A stretch of 64,000 nucleotides of DNA from Butyrivibrio sp. VCB2006. GTDB taxonomy: Bacteria; Bacillota; Clostridia; Lachnospirales; Lachnospiraceae. A model generated the notes under the pieces. It was not told the origin of the DNA. It worked only from the letters and a program-made list of their open reading frames with translations, and searched no databases. Shown piece after piece: positions 32,777 through 40,574 of the stretch. How positions within the stretch are numbered: the stretch's first letter is position 1; the number at the start of each line of letters is the position of its first letter. The stretch covers positions 248,001 through 312,000 of the forward strand of contig NZ_ATVX01000004.1 in NCBI RefSeq assembly GCF_000420945.1, read 5' to 3'. The position numbers and the translations under genes were made by a program.

Positions 32777-33349
32777 TTATTTGATTTTGTTAGCGGTCCT
32801 AAGTTCCTGTTTACCGAATGTATTCCAGTGCTTCTTGAGAGCATCTGCGTCTTTTCCAAAGGCAGCCTGAAGGTCAGGATAATTTACATAGTAGTAATAT
32901 GCATTGAACTCGGCGTCGTTTCCTGCATAGGTCTTAAGAACTTCTGCTGCAGGATCAGCCATGGCAGGCTTGATATTCTGAACATACACTTCTAAAGAAG
33001 CATAGTCGCCATAGTGCTCGTAGGGATCTTCTGCAGGATAGAAGTAGAAAAATACGTTTTTAACCTGCTCATCAGCTCCAATGTGAACCTTGATATACTC
33101 TGTTCCTCTTCTGGAAGCACATTCAAGATAGGTTCCCTTACTGGTATGATTGCCAATGTAGTAATTGTATGCAACCTTGGCGTAGAGCCATACTTCTTGA
33201 GTTGCGCCTGCATCAACGCTAATAACCTGGTCGCCCAGATCAAAAAACTGCGGACATTCACTGGCAGCATATGCTTTGCCGCCAAAAGCAACTGATAATA
33301 CTAAAACCAATGAAACAATAGCTACTATTCTACTTGAAATCCTTTTCAT
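32777..33349 (-). CDS. Small secreted protein of unknown function
   Basis: The ATG at 33,349 follows GAGGTGG and opens a clear signal peptide (VSLVLVLSVAFGGKAYA, cleavage near residue 24). The mature part is 165 residues. Its C-terminal 40 residues (FNAYYYYVNYPDLQAAFG, then LKKHWNTFGKQELR) match a short motif often found at the ends of cell-surface or secreted Lachnospiraceae proteins, in my recollection. The central part is beta-rich and Tyr-rich. It stands alone with its own terminator and a palindrome at its promoter. Confidence 0.85.
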   Translation of the reverse strand: MKRISSRIVAIVSLVLVLSVAFGGKAYAASECPQFFDLGDQVISVDAGATQEVWLYAKVAYNYYIGNHTSKGTYLECASRRGTEYIKVHIGADEQVKNVFFYFYPAEDPYEHYGDYASLEVYVQNIKPAMADPAAEVLKTYAGNDAEFNAYYYYVNYPDLQAAFGKDADALKKHWNTFGKQELRTANKIK

Positions 33350-33464
33350 ATGTTTCCACCTCACTATTATCAAAATCATTCATTTGGCTAATGCATTCCG
33401 TTCAAAAGCTTTTTGTAACGCAAGATTGCTCACAACATAGCATTTTTTGTGCACGTCCACCTTG

Positions 33465-33491
33465 ATTATATAGCCGCACTATGAGTAGTGC
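33465..33491 (-). promoter_or_regulatory. Possible -10 box and palindromic operator of the small secreted protein gene
   Basis: TATAAT on the minus strand (33,470-33,465) lies 5 nt from the palindrome GCACTA-CTCA-TAGTGC (33,491-33,476). No consensus -35 box is present, which would suit an activator. The rest of the gap up to the PPIase terminator shows nothing further. Confidence 0.45.
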
Positions 33492-33528
33492 ACATAAATA
33501 ATCTCTTAAAACAATTAAGTATTAGTGA

Positions 33529-33570
33529 AATAAAAATGGTCTATCCCACATTGTTCATAGGATAGACCAT
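33529..33570 (-). terminator. Intrinsic terminator of the peptidylprolyl isomerase gene
   Basis: On the minus strand ATGGTCTATCC pairs perfectly with GGATAGACCAT (13-nt loop) and is followed by TTTTTATTT. It lies 55 nt past the stop. Confidence 0.92.
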
Positions 33571-33625
33571 CATTTGTATAATTAAATATAAGTCCTTACA
33601 CCAGGAATCATCTTATTCGTAATTA

Positions 33626-34147
33626 TCAAACTTTCTCAGGTTCCGGATAGTCAACGCCAAAGGTCTCAACTGTTACAGTCTTCATAACCTGTGGTGTTAC
33701 AGGGCGATCGTTCCAGTCAGTATCAACCTCTGCAATCTTGTTAACTACTCCCATGCCCTCAGTAACCTTACCAAATGCAGCATAGTCTCCGTCAAGATGA
33801 GGAGCCTTTTTGTGCATGATAAAGAACTGTGATCCTGCTGAATCAGGCATCATGGATCTTGCCATAGAAAGAACACCCTCTGTATGCTTAAGGTCATTCT
33901 TGAAACCATTGGATGAGAACTCGCCCTTGATATCATAGCCAGGGCCGCCCATTCCTGAGCCTTCAGGATCTCCGCCCTGAAGCATAAAGCCATTAATTAC
34001 TCTGTGGAAAATAAGTCCGTCATAAAACTTCTTATTGATAAGTGAAATGAAGTTGTTAACTGTGTTAGGAGCGATCTCAGGATAAAGCTCAGCCTTGATA
34101 ACATCTCCATTTTCCATTGTTATTGTAACTACAGGATTCTGTGCCAT
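33626..34147 (-). CDS. Cyclophilin-type peptidylprolyl cis-trans isomerase
   Basis: This 173-residue single-domain cyclophilin has FHRVINGFMLQGGDPEGSGMGGPGY, and GVLSMARSMMPDSAGSQFFI with the catalytic arginine and the QFFI active-site strand. No signal peptide, so it acts in the cytoplasm as a folding helper. An AAGGAGG site precedes the ATG and a strong terminator follows; it is monocistronic. Confidence 0.96.
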   Translation of the reverse strand: MAQNPVVTITMENGDVIKAELYPEIAPNTVNNFISLINKKFYDGLIFHRVINGFMLQGGDPEGSGMGGPGYDIKGEFSSNGFKNDLKHTEGVLSMARSMMPDSAGSQFFIMHKKAPHLDGDYAAFGKVTEGMGVVNKIAEVDTDWNDRPVTPQVMKTVTVETFGVDYPEPEKV

Positions 34148-34263
34148 TTAAAATGCCTCCTTGAAATATATTATAGACTGCTATGTATTCAATTTGATTA
34201 TCTCTTACATAGTGTCACAACTTACGACTTGCTTATTATAGCATAGATGGGTATCCTATTCAC

Positions 34264-34836
34264 ATGAAAACTATCAGATGGTACAACTACATAGAAGTTG
34301 CTGCAATATGCATCATCGCTACAGTAACGCTTACTTTTCTCTTTGGACTTCTTGGGCTTACAGATAATGAAGCATATTCTGAGATTGCACAGCACCAATT
34401 CTTCGGCCATAACTCTCTTGCTGAGACTATTGGGCTGTACTGCTTCGTTTCTCCTGTCGTTGAGGAACTGATTTTCAGATTTGGGATATTTAATCTGTTG
34501 CTAATTATTTTAAAGAGGGCTGTGGGCAGATCTATTAGGAGTGATGTGGAAATGGATACTTTCGTCAATCCCTTCGTATCTACTGATAATAACCCATCTA
34601 ATATTTCCTTTTTGTGTCGTAATGTGACATTATTACCCAAATTGGTTCATGTTGCGGTGTGGTTCACAGCTCTTTTGTTTGGAATCTATCATATGAATCT
34701 GATTCAGGGGTTATATGCCTTTCTCATGGGACTTGTGATTACTTACAGCTACGCGGTATATCGCAAGTTCTCTATTCCTGTGGTTGCGCATATCTGTGCT
34801 AATGCAACAGCTCTTTTTATAACGTACTTATTGTAA
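34264..34836 (+). CDS. CPBP-family intramembrane glutamic/metallo-protease
   Basis: The 190-residue membrane protein has the CPBP (Abi) motifs: SPVVEELIFRFGIFN with the EE-xxx-R active-site pair, LLFGIYHMNLIQGLYAFLMG with the second-motif histidine, and VVAHICANA with the third. These enzymes cleave membrane-bound or prenylated substrates; in Gram-positive bacteria some confer bacteriocin immunity or anchor processing. It has a hydrophilic loop (GRSIRSDVEMDTFVNPFVST) between helices. The ribosome binding site is weak. Confidence 0.92.
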   Translation: MKTIRWYNYIEVAAICIIATVTLTFLFGLLGLTDNEAYSEIAQHQFFGHNSLAETIGLYCFVSPVVEELIFRFGIFNLLLIILKRAVGRSIRSDVEMDTFVNPFVSTDNNPSNISFLCRNVTLLPKLVHVAVWFTALLFGIYHMNLIQGLYAFLMGLVITYSYAVYRKFSIPVVAHICANATALFITYLL

Positions 34837-34875
34837 ACCGTCGCAAATTGCTCTGATTCCCATATTCTAGCATCT

Positions 34876-35160
34876 TTAGTCAGAAGAGCTATCTCCAATC
34901 AGATAATACTGATTGCATCCATTGCTCCTTCCGACATTGACTCCTAGATCAGGTACATCCCCCAGTTTGGATATGTTTTTATTGGAAATCTTTAACAATT
35001 CATCAATTTCTTTTAATTGCTGCGCTAGCTGTGGCGAATAATCTTTCAATTTCTTTTTGGTTCCTTTCTGTTTTTTTGCATTGTCTTGGTTCTTTTTTTG
35101 CATGGGCCGTTTTTTGAGGGTTATGGTCGCCTGGAGCTTGGGGTCTGGTGAGACCTGTGC
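34876..35160 (-). pseudogene. Probable gene remnant encoding a Lys/Gln-rich N-terminal fragment
   Basis: The open frame lacks an early ATG and stops after about 95 residues; the first ATG (35,103) gives 75. Its last half (YSPQLAQQLKEIDELLKISN, then SNGCNQYYLIGD) resembles the start of a hypothetical protein family common in Lachnospiraceae, as I recall, whose remainder is missing. Upstream, the frame is interrupted by a stop at 35,161. The sequence around it is repeat-rich and non-coding. A functional small protein is possible but less likely. Confidence 0.45.
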
Positions 35161-35217
35161 TCATGGTCCGTATTACCATTTCAATTTCCATTTCTTTTTC
35201 CATTTCTTTTCTAGCGA

Positions 35218-35464
35218 CTACGAGTATTCCAGCGTTTTTCGTCCTGTACTCGTAGCCCTTTCCAGTCCCTGGGATTTGGCTACGCGTATGCTGGAAATTT
35301 TCGTGGTCTAGGCGTAGTGTTTAGGCTTCTGTGACACTTTGGAGGCTTAGGATTACACTGGGTCTGAGATTTTTCCCATGTTACGCGTAATTATAGCTTT
35401 CAATTGTTCGTACTAACTTTGGGACTACACTGGGTTTGGGATTTTTCCTGAATCACGCGTAGTA
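35218..35464. repeat. Degenerate direct repeats with an ACGCGTA end in gene-poor DNA
   Basis: GATTACACTGGGTCTGAGAT... (35,351-35,393) and GACTACACTGGGTTTGGGAT... (35,423-35,464) repeat with a 72-bp period; a weaker copy, CTGGGATTTGGCTACGCGTA, ends near 35,288. Each ends in ACGCGTA. An inverted repeat CTACGAGTA/TACTCGTAG (35,218-35,255) precedes them. No coding frame of note. Confidence 0.7.
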
Positions 35465-35611
35465 ACCCGAACTCAACTACCAATCTCAACCACCGAGCTC
35501 GACCACTGTTCTCAGCCACTGAACTAAACAGCCGAACTAAACTATAGCACTCAACCACCACCCCAACGGCTTGGAATGCGCCAATACAGCTCTGGCCTGC
35601 TTAACAAAACC

Positions 35612-35812
35612 ATCAATTTAACTATCAATTTAACTATCAATCCTAACTATGAATAAAATCTGGCGAGACAATAACCCTGCCATAGACCATAGAAGTAGTA
35701 GATTCTAATAAGACCATAAGAATCTAATAAATAAGAATCTAATAAGATTACAAGAGCCTAATAAATAAGAATCTAATAAATATAAATCTACTAGATAACA
35801 CTCGAACTAATA
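35612..35812. repeat. Short AT-rich tandem repeats
   Basis: Three near-copies of ATCAATTTAACT start at 35,612. From about 35,697, copies of the 13-mer AAGAATCTAATAA recur, some separated by ATAAG. The 35,465-35,611 stretch just before is low-complexity (AACYACC, ACTGAACTAAA-like runs). There is no gene here. Confidence 0.7.
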
Positions 35813-35889
35813 TAATGCCACTTTCATCTCATGTCAACCATTATGATAGTCAAAAGAATCTGTAGCTATTATCCACATCCATTTTGATT

Positions 35890-35985
35890 AATTGCAAATA
35901 GTATCCGGTCAAAAGACCGGTGCTGCATTTGATTAGTTGTGAATAGTATCCGGTCAAAGGACCGGTGCTGCATATTGCATTAATC
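35890..35985. repeat. Two 45-bp direct repeats, each with a CCGGTC/GACCGG hairpin
   Basis: Units share AATAGTATCCGGTCAAA followed by GACCGGTGCTGCAT at a 45-bp period (CCGGTC at 35,905 and 35,950). Each forms a 6-bp hairpin. The terminator next to them carries a related GCTGCACCGG arm. Confidence 0.75.
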
Positions 35986-35988
35986 TAA

Positions 35989-36022
35989 AGAGCCGATGCA
36001 GCATATAAGCTGCACCGGCTCT
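35989..36022. terminator. Hairpin downstream of the GH43-GH10 gene
   Basis: AGAGCCGATGCAGC pairs with GCTGCACCGGCTCT (one mismatch, 6-nt loop). Only a short T-run follows in either direction. Confidence 0.6.
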
Positions 36023-36065
36023 CTATTTATGTTATGCAACAAAAAGGATGTATTAGAGAATTCTC

Positions 36066-36091
36066 CCGATTCTGCCAAGATGCAGAATCGG
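36066..36091. terminator. Perfect 10-bp hairpin 24 nt after the GH43-GH10 stop
   Basis: CCGATTCTGC pairs with GCAGAATCGG around a 6-nt loop. No T-run follows on the minus strand, so this may protect the 3' end of the mRNA instead of terminating it. Confidence 0.5.
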
Positions 36092-36114
36092 ATTAAGTAT
36101 TCAAGTAATTAGTC

Positions 36115-39100
36115 TCAATTAAATGAATACTCGATAGTATTTCCTACCTGGCCAACGCCGATAGAACCAAATTCGATGCTCTGGCCGTTCTCAATGTGAC
36201 CATTCCATGATACAGGAGTAATTACATAGTAATCACCGGATGTAGTTACATTTACATTCCAGTTTGAATCAAGGTTAACCTGATTCTTGTTGAGCTTAAG
36301 TGTCCATGTATCTACTGCGCTTCCTGTATTGTTTGTGATCTTGTAGCTTATCTGGTAACCTGATCCCCAGCTGTTGATAGAGTATGTAAGCTCAAGTCCC
36401 GAAGCTACAGGAGTAGGCTCCGGAGTCTCCTGGCCACCCTGACCCTGATTAGGATCTTCCTGGCCCTGTGAAGGATCTTCCTGACTGCCCTGACCCTGGC
36501 TTGGATCTTCCTGGCCGCCCTGAGACTGGTTTTCTACCTTCTCGAACTGCCACTGCTGGTTAGCATTGCCATTGTAAGCATACTGGATTACGTTTGTTCC
36601 ATCATCAGTCTTGTGCTCGTTAACGTCGATGTACTTAGTAGTATTTGAGCACTTTGTTCCGATTGTGTAAACACCGCTTGTAGCTGTGTTCTTAACGATG
36701 AACTGCTGAGCGTCTCCGCCGTAGCCCTGATATGTTCCAACGTTTGCGCCGTTAACATCCTCGCCGTTAGCAACATCCATCATAATGCTGCCAAGTTTGC
36801 TGGTAAGAGTGATGTAACCGTCAGATACGTTTGTTACATACCACTTCTGGCCATCAACGCCTGAACCTGAGCTGATTACAACGCTGTTCCAGCCATCAGC
36901 CTTGTTACCCTCAACTGTGAGGTACTTCTGTGACTGAACGCCCTTGATGTAATACCATCCATCTTCAATGCGAGCTGTTGAGTTCTCGTTAACAGGTGTT
37001 GTCTCCTGTGAGCTACCTGAGCCTGATGAAGAACCCCCCTGTGATGGGTCTGGCTGAGGATTGATCTCAGGTGTGCTTGATCCGCCGCCTGCTGTAGGCT
37101 GACCAAAGGTCTCTGTATAAGCCTGAATAACCTTTGTGTATGCCTGCTTAGGCTGACCAGGTTTTGAGAAAAGAAGTGGAGCTGAGTTGTTAATCCATGT
37201 TGTCTGATCTGAAAGTCCCCACCATGTAATACCTGTAATCTTAGCTCCGCCCTTCTTAACACTGTTGATGCTCTTGAAGAGGTTGTAAGCATAGTTTGCA
37301 AGGTTTGAATCACCGCTGTTTGTGATATCAAGCTCAGTAATCTGAACTTCAAATCCAGCGTTAAGGAATGACTTAAGTGCTGTTGTGTAGTAATCAACTG
37401 ATGGATAGTTTGTTCCAAGGTGAGACTGCATACCAACACCTGCGCAGACCTTCTTGCCCTGGTTGATGTAATTAACAAGTGTGATTACATCGTTAACTTC
37501 CATGTATGTGTTGTAGTCGTTGTAGAAGAGCTTAACTGAATCTGTGAGCTTGAAGTACTCAAGTGTCTCATAAGCGTAGTTAAATGCCTTCTTTACATAA
37601 GTAGCATTCTTCTTGTTGCTGCCGTAAACTGACTCCCAGCCTGAATTTGAAGCGTGGAGAATCTCGTTAGCAACGTCCCAAGCGTAAACGACTGAGCCAT
37701 ACTGGCTGTTGTAAACGTGGTTCATAACTGTCTTAACATACATCTCAAGACGCTTGTCCATTGTAGAAGAATTTACAAAGCTTCCGCTTCCTGAGAATCC
37801 GTTTCTAAAGAACCAGCTAGGTGTCTGTGAGTGCCATACAAGTGTATGAGCTCTCATCTTAAGGCCGTTCTGATAGCAGATCTTCATAACTTCATCAACT
37901 GTGTTGAAGTTGATCTGAGGAACATACTGCTCGTTGTATCCATCAGGGATGTAATAACCCTGGCTCTTAGCCTGGCTTACAGAGATAAGTCTTGCTGAGC
38001 TTCCAAGAAGTGCATCAGGCTTCATCTCATTCTCAAGTGTGATTGAGTTGTAGTGCTGCTTCAAGATATTAAGCTGGCTTGAATCTCTGAGCTGATAAAG
38101 GTTGATACATGTTCCTGAATATCCGTACTGAGCGCCATAGGTGTTGAGAAGGTTAGCTTCTACAACCTGTCCGCTCTGGGATGAACTGCCTGAACCGGAT
38201 GAAGAACCACCCTGTGAGCTTGATCCGCCCTGGCTTGAACCCTGTGAGCTTGAACCTGAACCTGTGCCCCATGTGAGGTAATCAAGATATGCATCCCATG
38301 TTCCGTCATCTGCAGAAACAGTAAGTTCTACCTTAACTGCGCCTGTCTGGTGCTTAACACCTTCAATTGTGTACTCTGCAGGATACTCGTCGCCAAAATA
38401 GAAGGTACCAACCTTCTCTCCTGCGATTTTAAGGTCAACTCTAGCCATGTTGCTGTTGTTAGAGCATCCGCGAAGAGTTACATCATGTGTATCATATGCA
38501 AAATACTGATCAAAGCTTACTGTGTCATTGTTAGCATAAAGAGCTACACCGCTAAATGGGCTATTGATAGTTCCTGCGTACTGACCTGACAATGTCATGG
38601 TCTCGCACTCTACCTTGTTGTCTGACTGTGTTGTTGTAGCTTCGCCCTGGTTTCCGCCCTGATTTCCACCCTGGTTTCCACCTTCATTGCCGCCCTGGTT
38701 TCCGCCTGCTGCTTCGCCGGTAGCTGATGCCTGCCAGTAATCGAATTCAAAGCTTCCGTTGAATACGAAGCAGATGTTCTTGACACCTGTTACGTTCTTC
38801 ATTGTGCCTGTGAAGTCCTTGTTCTGGCCATTTGTGTTTGAAAGGTTGATAGTTCCGAGAAGGTTACCTGTTGGGCTGTTCTCTCTAACCTGAATTGTGC
38901 CTGTACCTCTGCTGTTAACATTTACAGTGATAGAGCCAAGTCCGTTTGCGAAGTTAACTCCCTTAACCTTTGTGTAATCGCCGTTTGAAATGCTGCCTAC
39001 CCATGCAACGCCGTCGCCGTTACCGGAAACTGTGATGCCGCTCTGAGTAAACATTGTCTCAGCCTGAACAGCCTCATAAGGATTTACATATGAAAGCTGT

Positions 39101-40182
39101 GAAACACCTGACATTGTAGGTATAAGTGCGCTGATCTTGCCGCCTGATACATTGATCTTATCAATCTGAGTAGTTCTGTAGCCAAGGCTCTTGCCGATAA
39201 CCTTAGACTCAACTGCTCTTGTGTGATAAGCCATGTAGTAGCTGCCCTTGAACTCGAAGATCATGTGGTGGTTGTTGCCTGTTGAACCTGAGAAGAATAC
39301 TCCTGGATTCTTCATGATCTCGCCCTGGTATGTGAAAGGTCCCATAGGGCTTGAGCTTGTCATATACTCTATTGCTGCATTGTTGAAACCATTTGCACAG
39401 TTCCAGTTTGAGCAGTATGAGTAATAATATGTATTTCCAATCTTATTGATGCCTGAATCCTCGAAAAGATATGGTGCATCAATTGTTACAGCAGAGCCAG
39501 ACACTGAAGTCATGTTGCTTCCAAGCTTGATAACTCTTGCTGTCTTTGGATGTGCAGCCTGTCCGCTTGGAACGCCGCCACCAAAGTAAAGATATCCAGT
39601 TCCATCTGAATCAACAAGTACTGCAGGGTCAAACATCCATACTACTCCGCTTGCTCCTGGTGTACTTCCGTTAACAAGTGCCTTTCCTATAGGATCAGTC
39701 CAAGGTCCTGTAGGTGAATCAGCGGTAAGAACTCCGATTCCACCGCCACTGTTTGCAAAGTAAAGGAAGAACTTATCCTTTCCGTTAATCTTCTTGGTCG
39801 CAAGACATGGAGCCCATGAATTTGTAGCCCACTTTGCGGCGCCGCCGCTTCCTGCAATCTTGAAACTGCCATGGTCAGTCCAGTTGACCATATCCTTGGA
39901 TGAATAGCAGTTTAAGGTGTTAATTCTACCATAGGTATTTTCATTGTTACCGATGGCCGCATATTCCTGAGAATCATTGGTTGTATAGATATATACTGTA
40001 TCGTTATACACCAATACTCCCGGGTCAGCACCATAATTCTGTGTTACAAGCGGGTTGTTCTCATTGTCAGCCTTTACATAGCTGCCATTAACAACGCTTG
40101 CCGCCTGAACATCTACACTGTTTCCAATTACCGCTCCCCCAAACAGCAAAAGGCAAAGTGCCAACGCTAAACGTTTTTTCAT
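36115..40182 (-). CDS. Secreted bifunctional GH43 / GH10 xylan-degrading enzyme with CBM6-like, ricin-type and CBM2 domains
   Basis: The ATG at 40,182 follows GGAAAGGGG; a longer frame to 40,227 is unlikely. The 1,355-residue protein has a signal peptide (1-27). GH43 covers about 40-365, with Asp53, Asp185 and Glu241 as the expected triad. CBM6-like modules are at 366-490 and 523-640. GH10 xylanase (672-1030) has acid/base Glu840 (DVANE) and nucleophile Glu950 (QITE). A ricin-type lectin domain spans about 1070-1216 and a CBM2 spans 1258-1355. Gly/Gln/Ser and PSQGQEDP-type linkers join them. It should cleave xylan backbone and remove arabinose or xylose side groups outside the cell. There is no anchor motif, so it is probably released. 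Confidence 0.95.
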   Translation of the reverse strand: MKKRLALALCLLLFGGAVIGNSVDVQAASVVNGSYVKADNENNPLVTQNYGADPGVLVYNDTVYIYTTNDSQEYAAIGNNENTYGRINTLNCYSSKDMVNWTDHGSFKIAGSGGAAKWATNSWAPCLATKKINGKDKFFLYFANSGGGIGVLTADSPTGPWTDPIGKALVNGSTPGASGVVWMFDPAVLVDSDGTGYLYFGGGVPSGQAAHPKTARVIKLGSNMTSVSGSAVTIDAPYLFEDSGINKIGNTYYYSYCSNWNCANGFNNAAIEYMTSSSPMGPFTYQGEIMKNPGVFFSGSTGNNHHMIFEFKGSYYMAYHTRAVESKVIGKSLGYRTTQIDKINVSGGKISALIPTMSGVSQLSYVNPYEAVQAETMFTQSGITVSGNGDGVAWVGSISNGDYTKVKGVNFANGLGSITVNVNSRGTGTIQVRENSPTGNLLGTINLSNTNGQNKDFTGTMKNVTGVKNICFVFNGSFEFDYWQASATGEAAGGNQGGNEGGNQGGNQGGNQGEATTTQSDNKVECETMTLSGQYAGTINSPFSGVALYANNDTVSFDQYFAYDTHDVTLRGCSNNSNMARVDLKIAGEKVGTFYFGDEYPAEYTIEGVKHQTGAVKVELTVSADDGTWDAYLDYLTWGTGSGSSSQGSSQGGSSSQGGSSSGSGSSSQSGQVVEANLLNTYGAQYGYSGTCINLYQLRDSSQLNILKQHYNSITLENEMKPDALLGSSARLISVSQAKSQGYYIPDGYNEQYVPQINFNTVDEVMKICYQNGLKMRAHTLVWHSQTPSWFFRNGFSGSGSFVNSSTMDKRLEMYVKTVMNHVYNSQYGSVVYAWDVANEILHASNSGWESVYGSNKKNATYVKKAFNYAYETLEYFKLTDSVKLFYNDYNTYMEVNDVITLVNYINQGKKVCAGVGMQSHLGTNYPSVDYYTTALKSFLNAGFEVQITELDITNSGDSNLANYAYNLFKSINSVKKGGAKITGITWWGLSDQTTWINNSAPLLFSKPGQPKQAYTKVIQAYTETFGQPTAGGGSSTPEINPQPDPSQGGSSSGSGSSQETTPVNENSTARIEDGWYYIKGVQSQKYLTVEGNKADGWNSVVISSGSGVDGQKWYVTNVSDGYITLTSKLGSIMMDVANGEDVNGANVGTYQGYGGDAQQFIVKNTATSGVYTIGTKCSNTTKYIDVNEHKTDDGTNVIQYAYNGNANQQWQFEKVENQSQGGQEDPSQGQGSQEDPSQGQEDPNQGQGGQETPEPTPVASGLELTYSINSWGSGYQISYKITNNTGSAVDTWTLKLNKNQVNLDSNWNVNVTTSGDYYVITPVSWNGHIENGQSIEFGSIGVGQVGNTIEYSFN

Positions 40183-40229
40183 AGCAAACCCCTTTCCATA
40201 TTCAATTTTTCGCTCGAGCACCCCCATTC

Positions 40230-40243
40230 TAACAATATTGTTA
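40230..40243. promoter_or_regulatory. Perfect palindrome in the leader of the GH43-GH10 gene
   Basis: TAACAATATTGTTA lies about 50 nt before the ATG and about 140 nt after a possible promoter. A related arm, GGTTACAC, adjoins it. It may be an operator. Confidence 0.5.
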
Positions 40244-40388
40244 CGGTTACACTTCCCACAAATTGCGCCTTTGTTGACAGTTATTGCGGAAATTGTAACA
40301 TTTTTCGTAATATTTTTGCAGTTTCCAAAAATTAGAACAACTATCTGTATATTATTAACAATTTATGTGCTGGTTTCCTAAAAAATTT

Positions 40389-40418
40389 AGTATAATTCCC
40401 GTTATTTATTAATGTAAA
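40389..40418 (-). promoter_or_regulatory. Possible promoter of the GH43-GH10 gene
   Basis: On the minus strand TTTACA and TATACT are 18 nt apart. Transcription would give a leader of about 200 nt. The 392-nt gap also holds the terminator of the downstream-strand neighbour. Confidence 0.5.
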
Positions 40419-40452
40419 AGTGGCAAATTTATCGACTTGTTTTTTCCAAAAT

Positions 40453-40499
40453 AAAAAGCGGCCAAGTAATCAATTCGAATTGAATACTCAGCCGCCTTT
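40453..40499 (-). terminator. Intrinsic terminator of the PDE-addBA-PDE operon
   Basis: On the minus strand GCGGC pairs with GCCGC, enclosing TCAAT/ATTGA, and is followed by TTTTTATTTT. It lies 75 nt past the stop of the last gene. Confidence 0.8.
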
Positions 40500-40574
40500 C
40501 ACCATATTCACTTCTTCAGTATGAAATTCACTAACTTCATACTACTCAATTATCAATATCCATATTTTTTAGCA

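Noticed and set aside
34840-36110. Mobile element in the gene-poor region
   Set aside because: I found no transposase or integrase remnant, no terminal inverted repeats and no target duplication; only short unrelated repeats.
36876-37478. 200-codon minus-strand frame within the GH10 part
   Set aside because: It is a second frame of the xylanase gene with biased composition (many L, S, Q, H, R) and no ribosome binding site.
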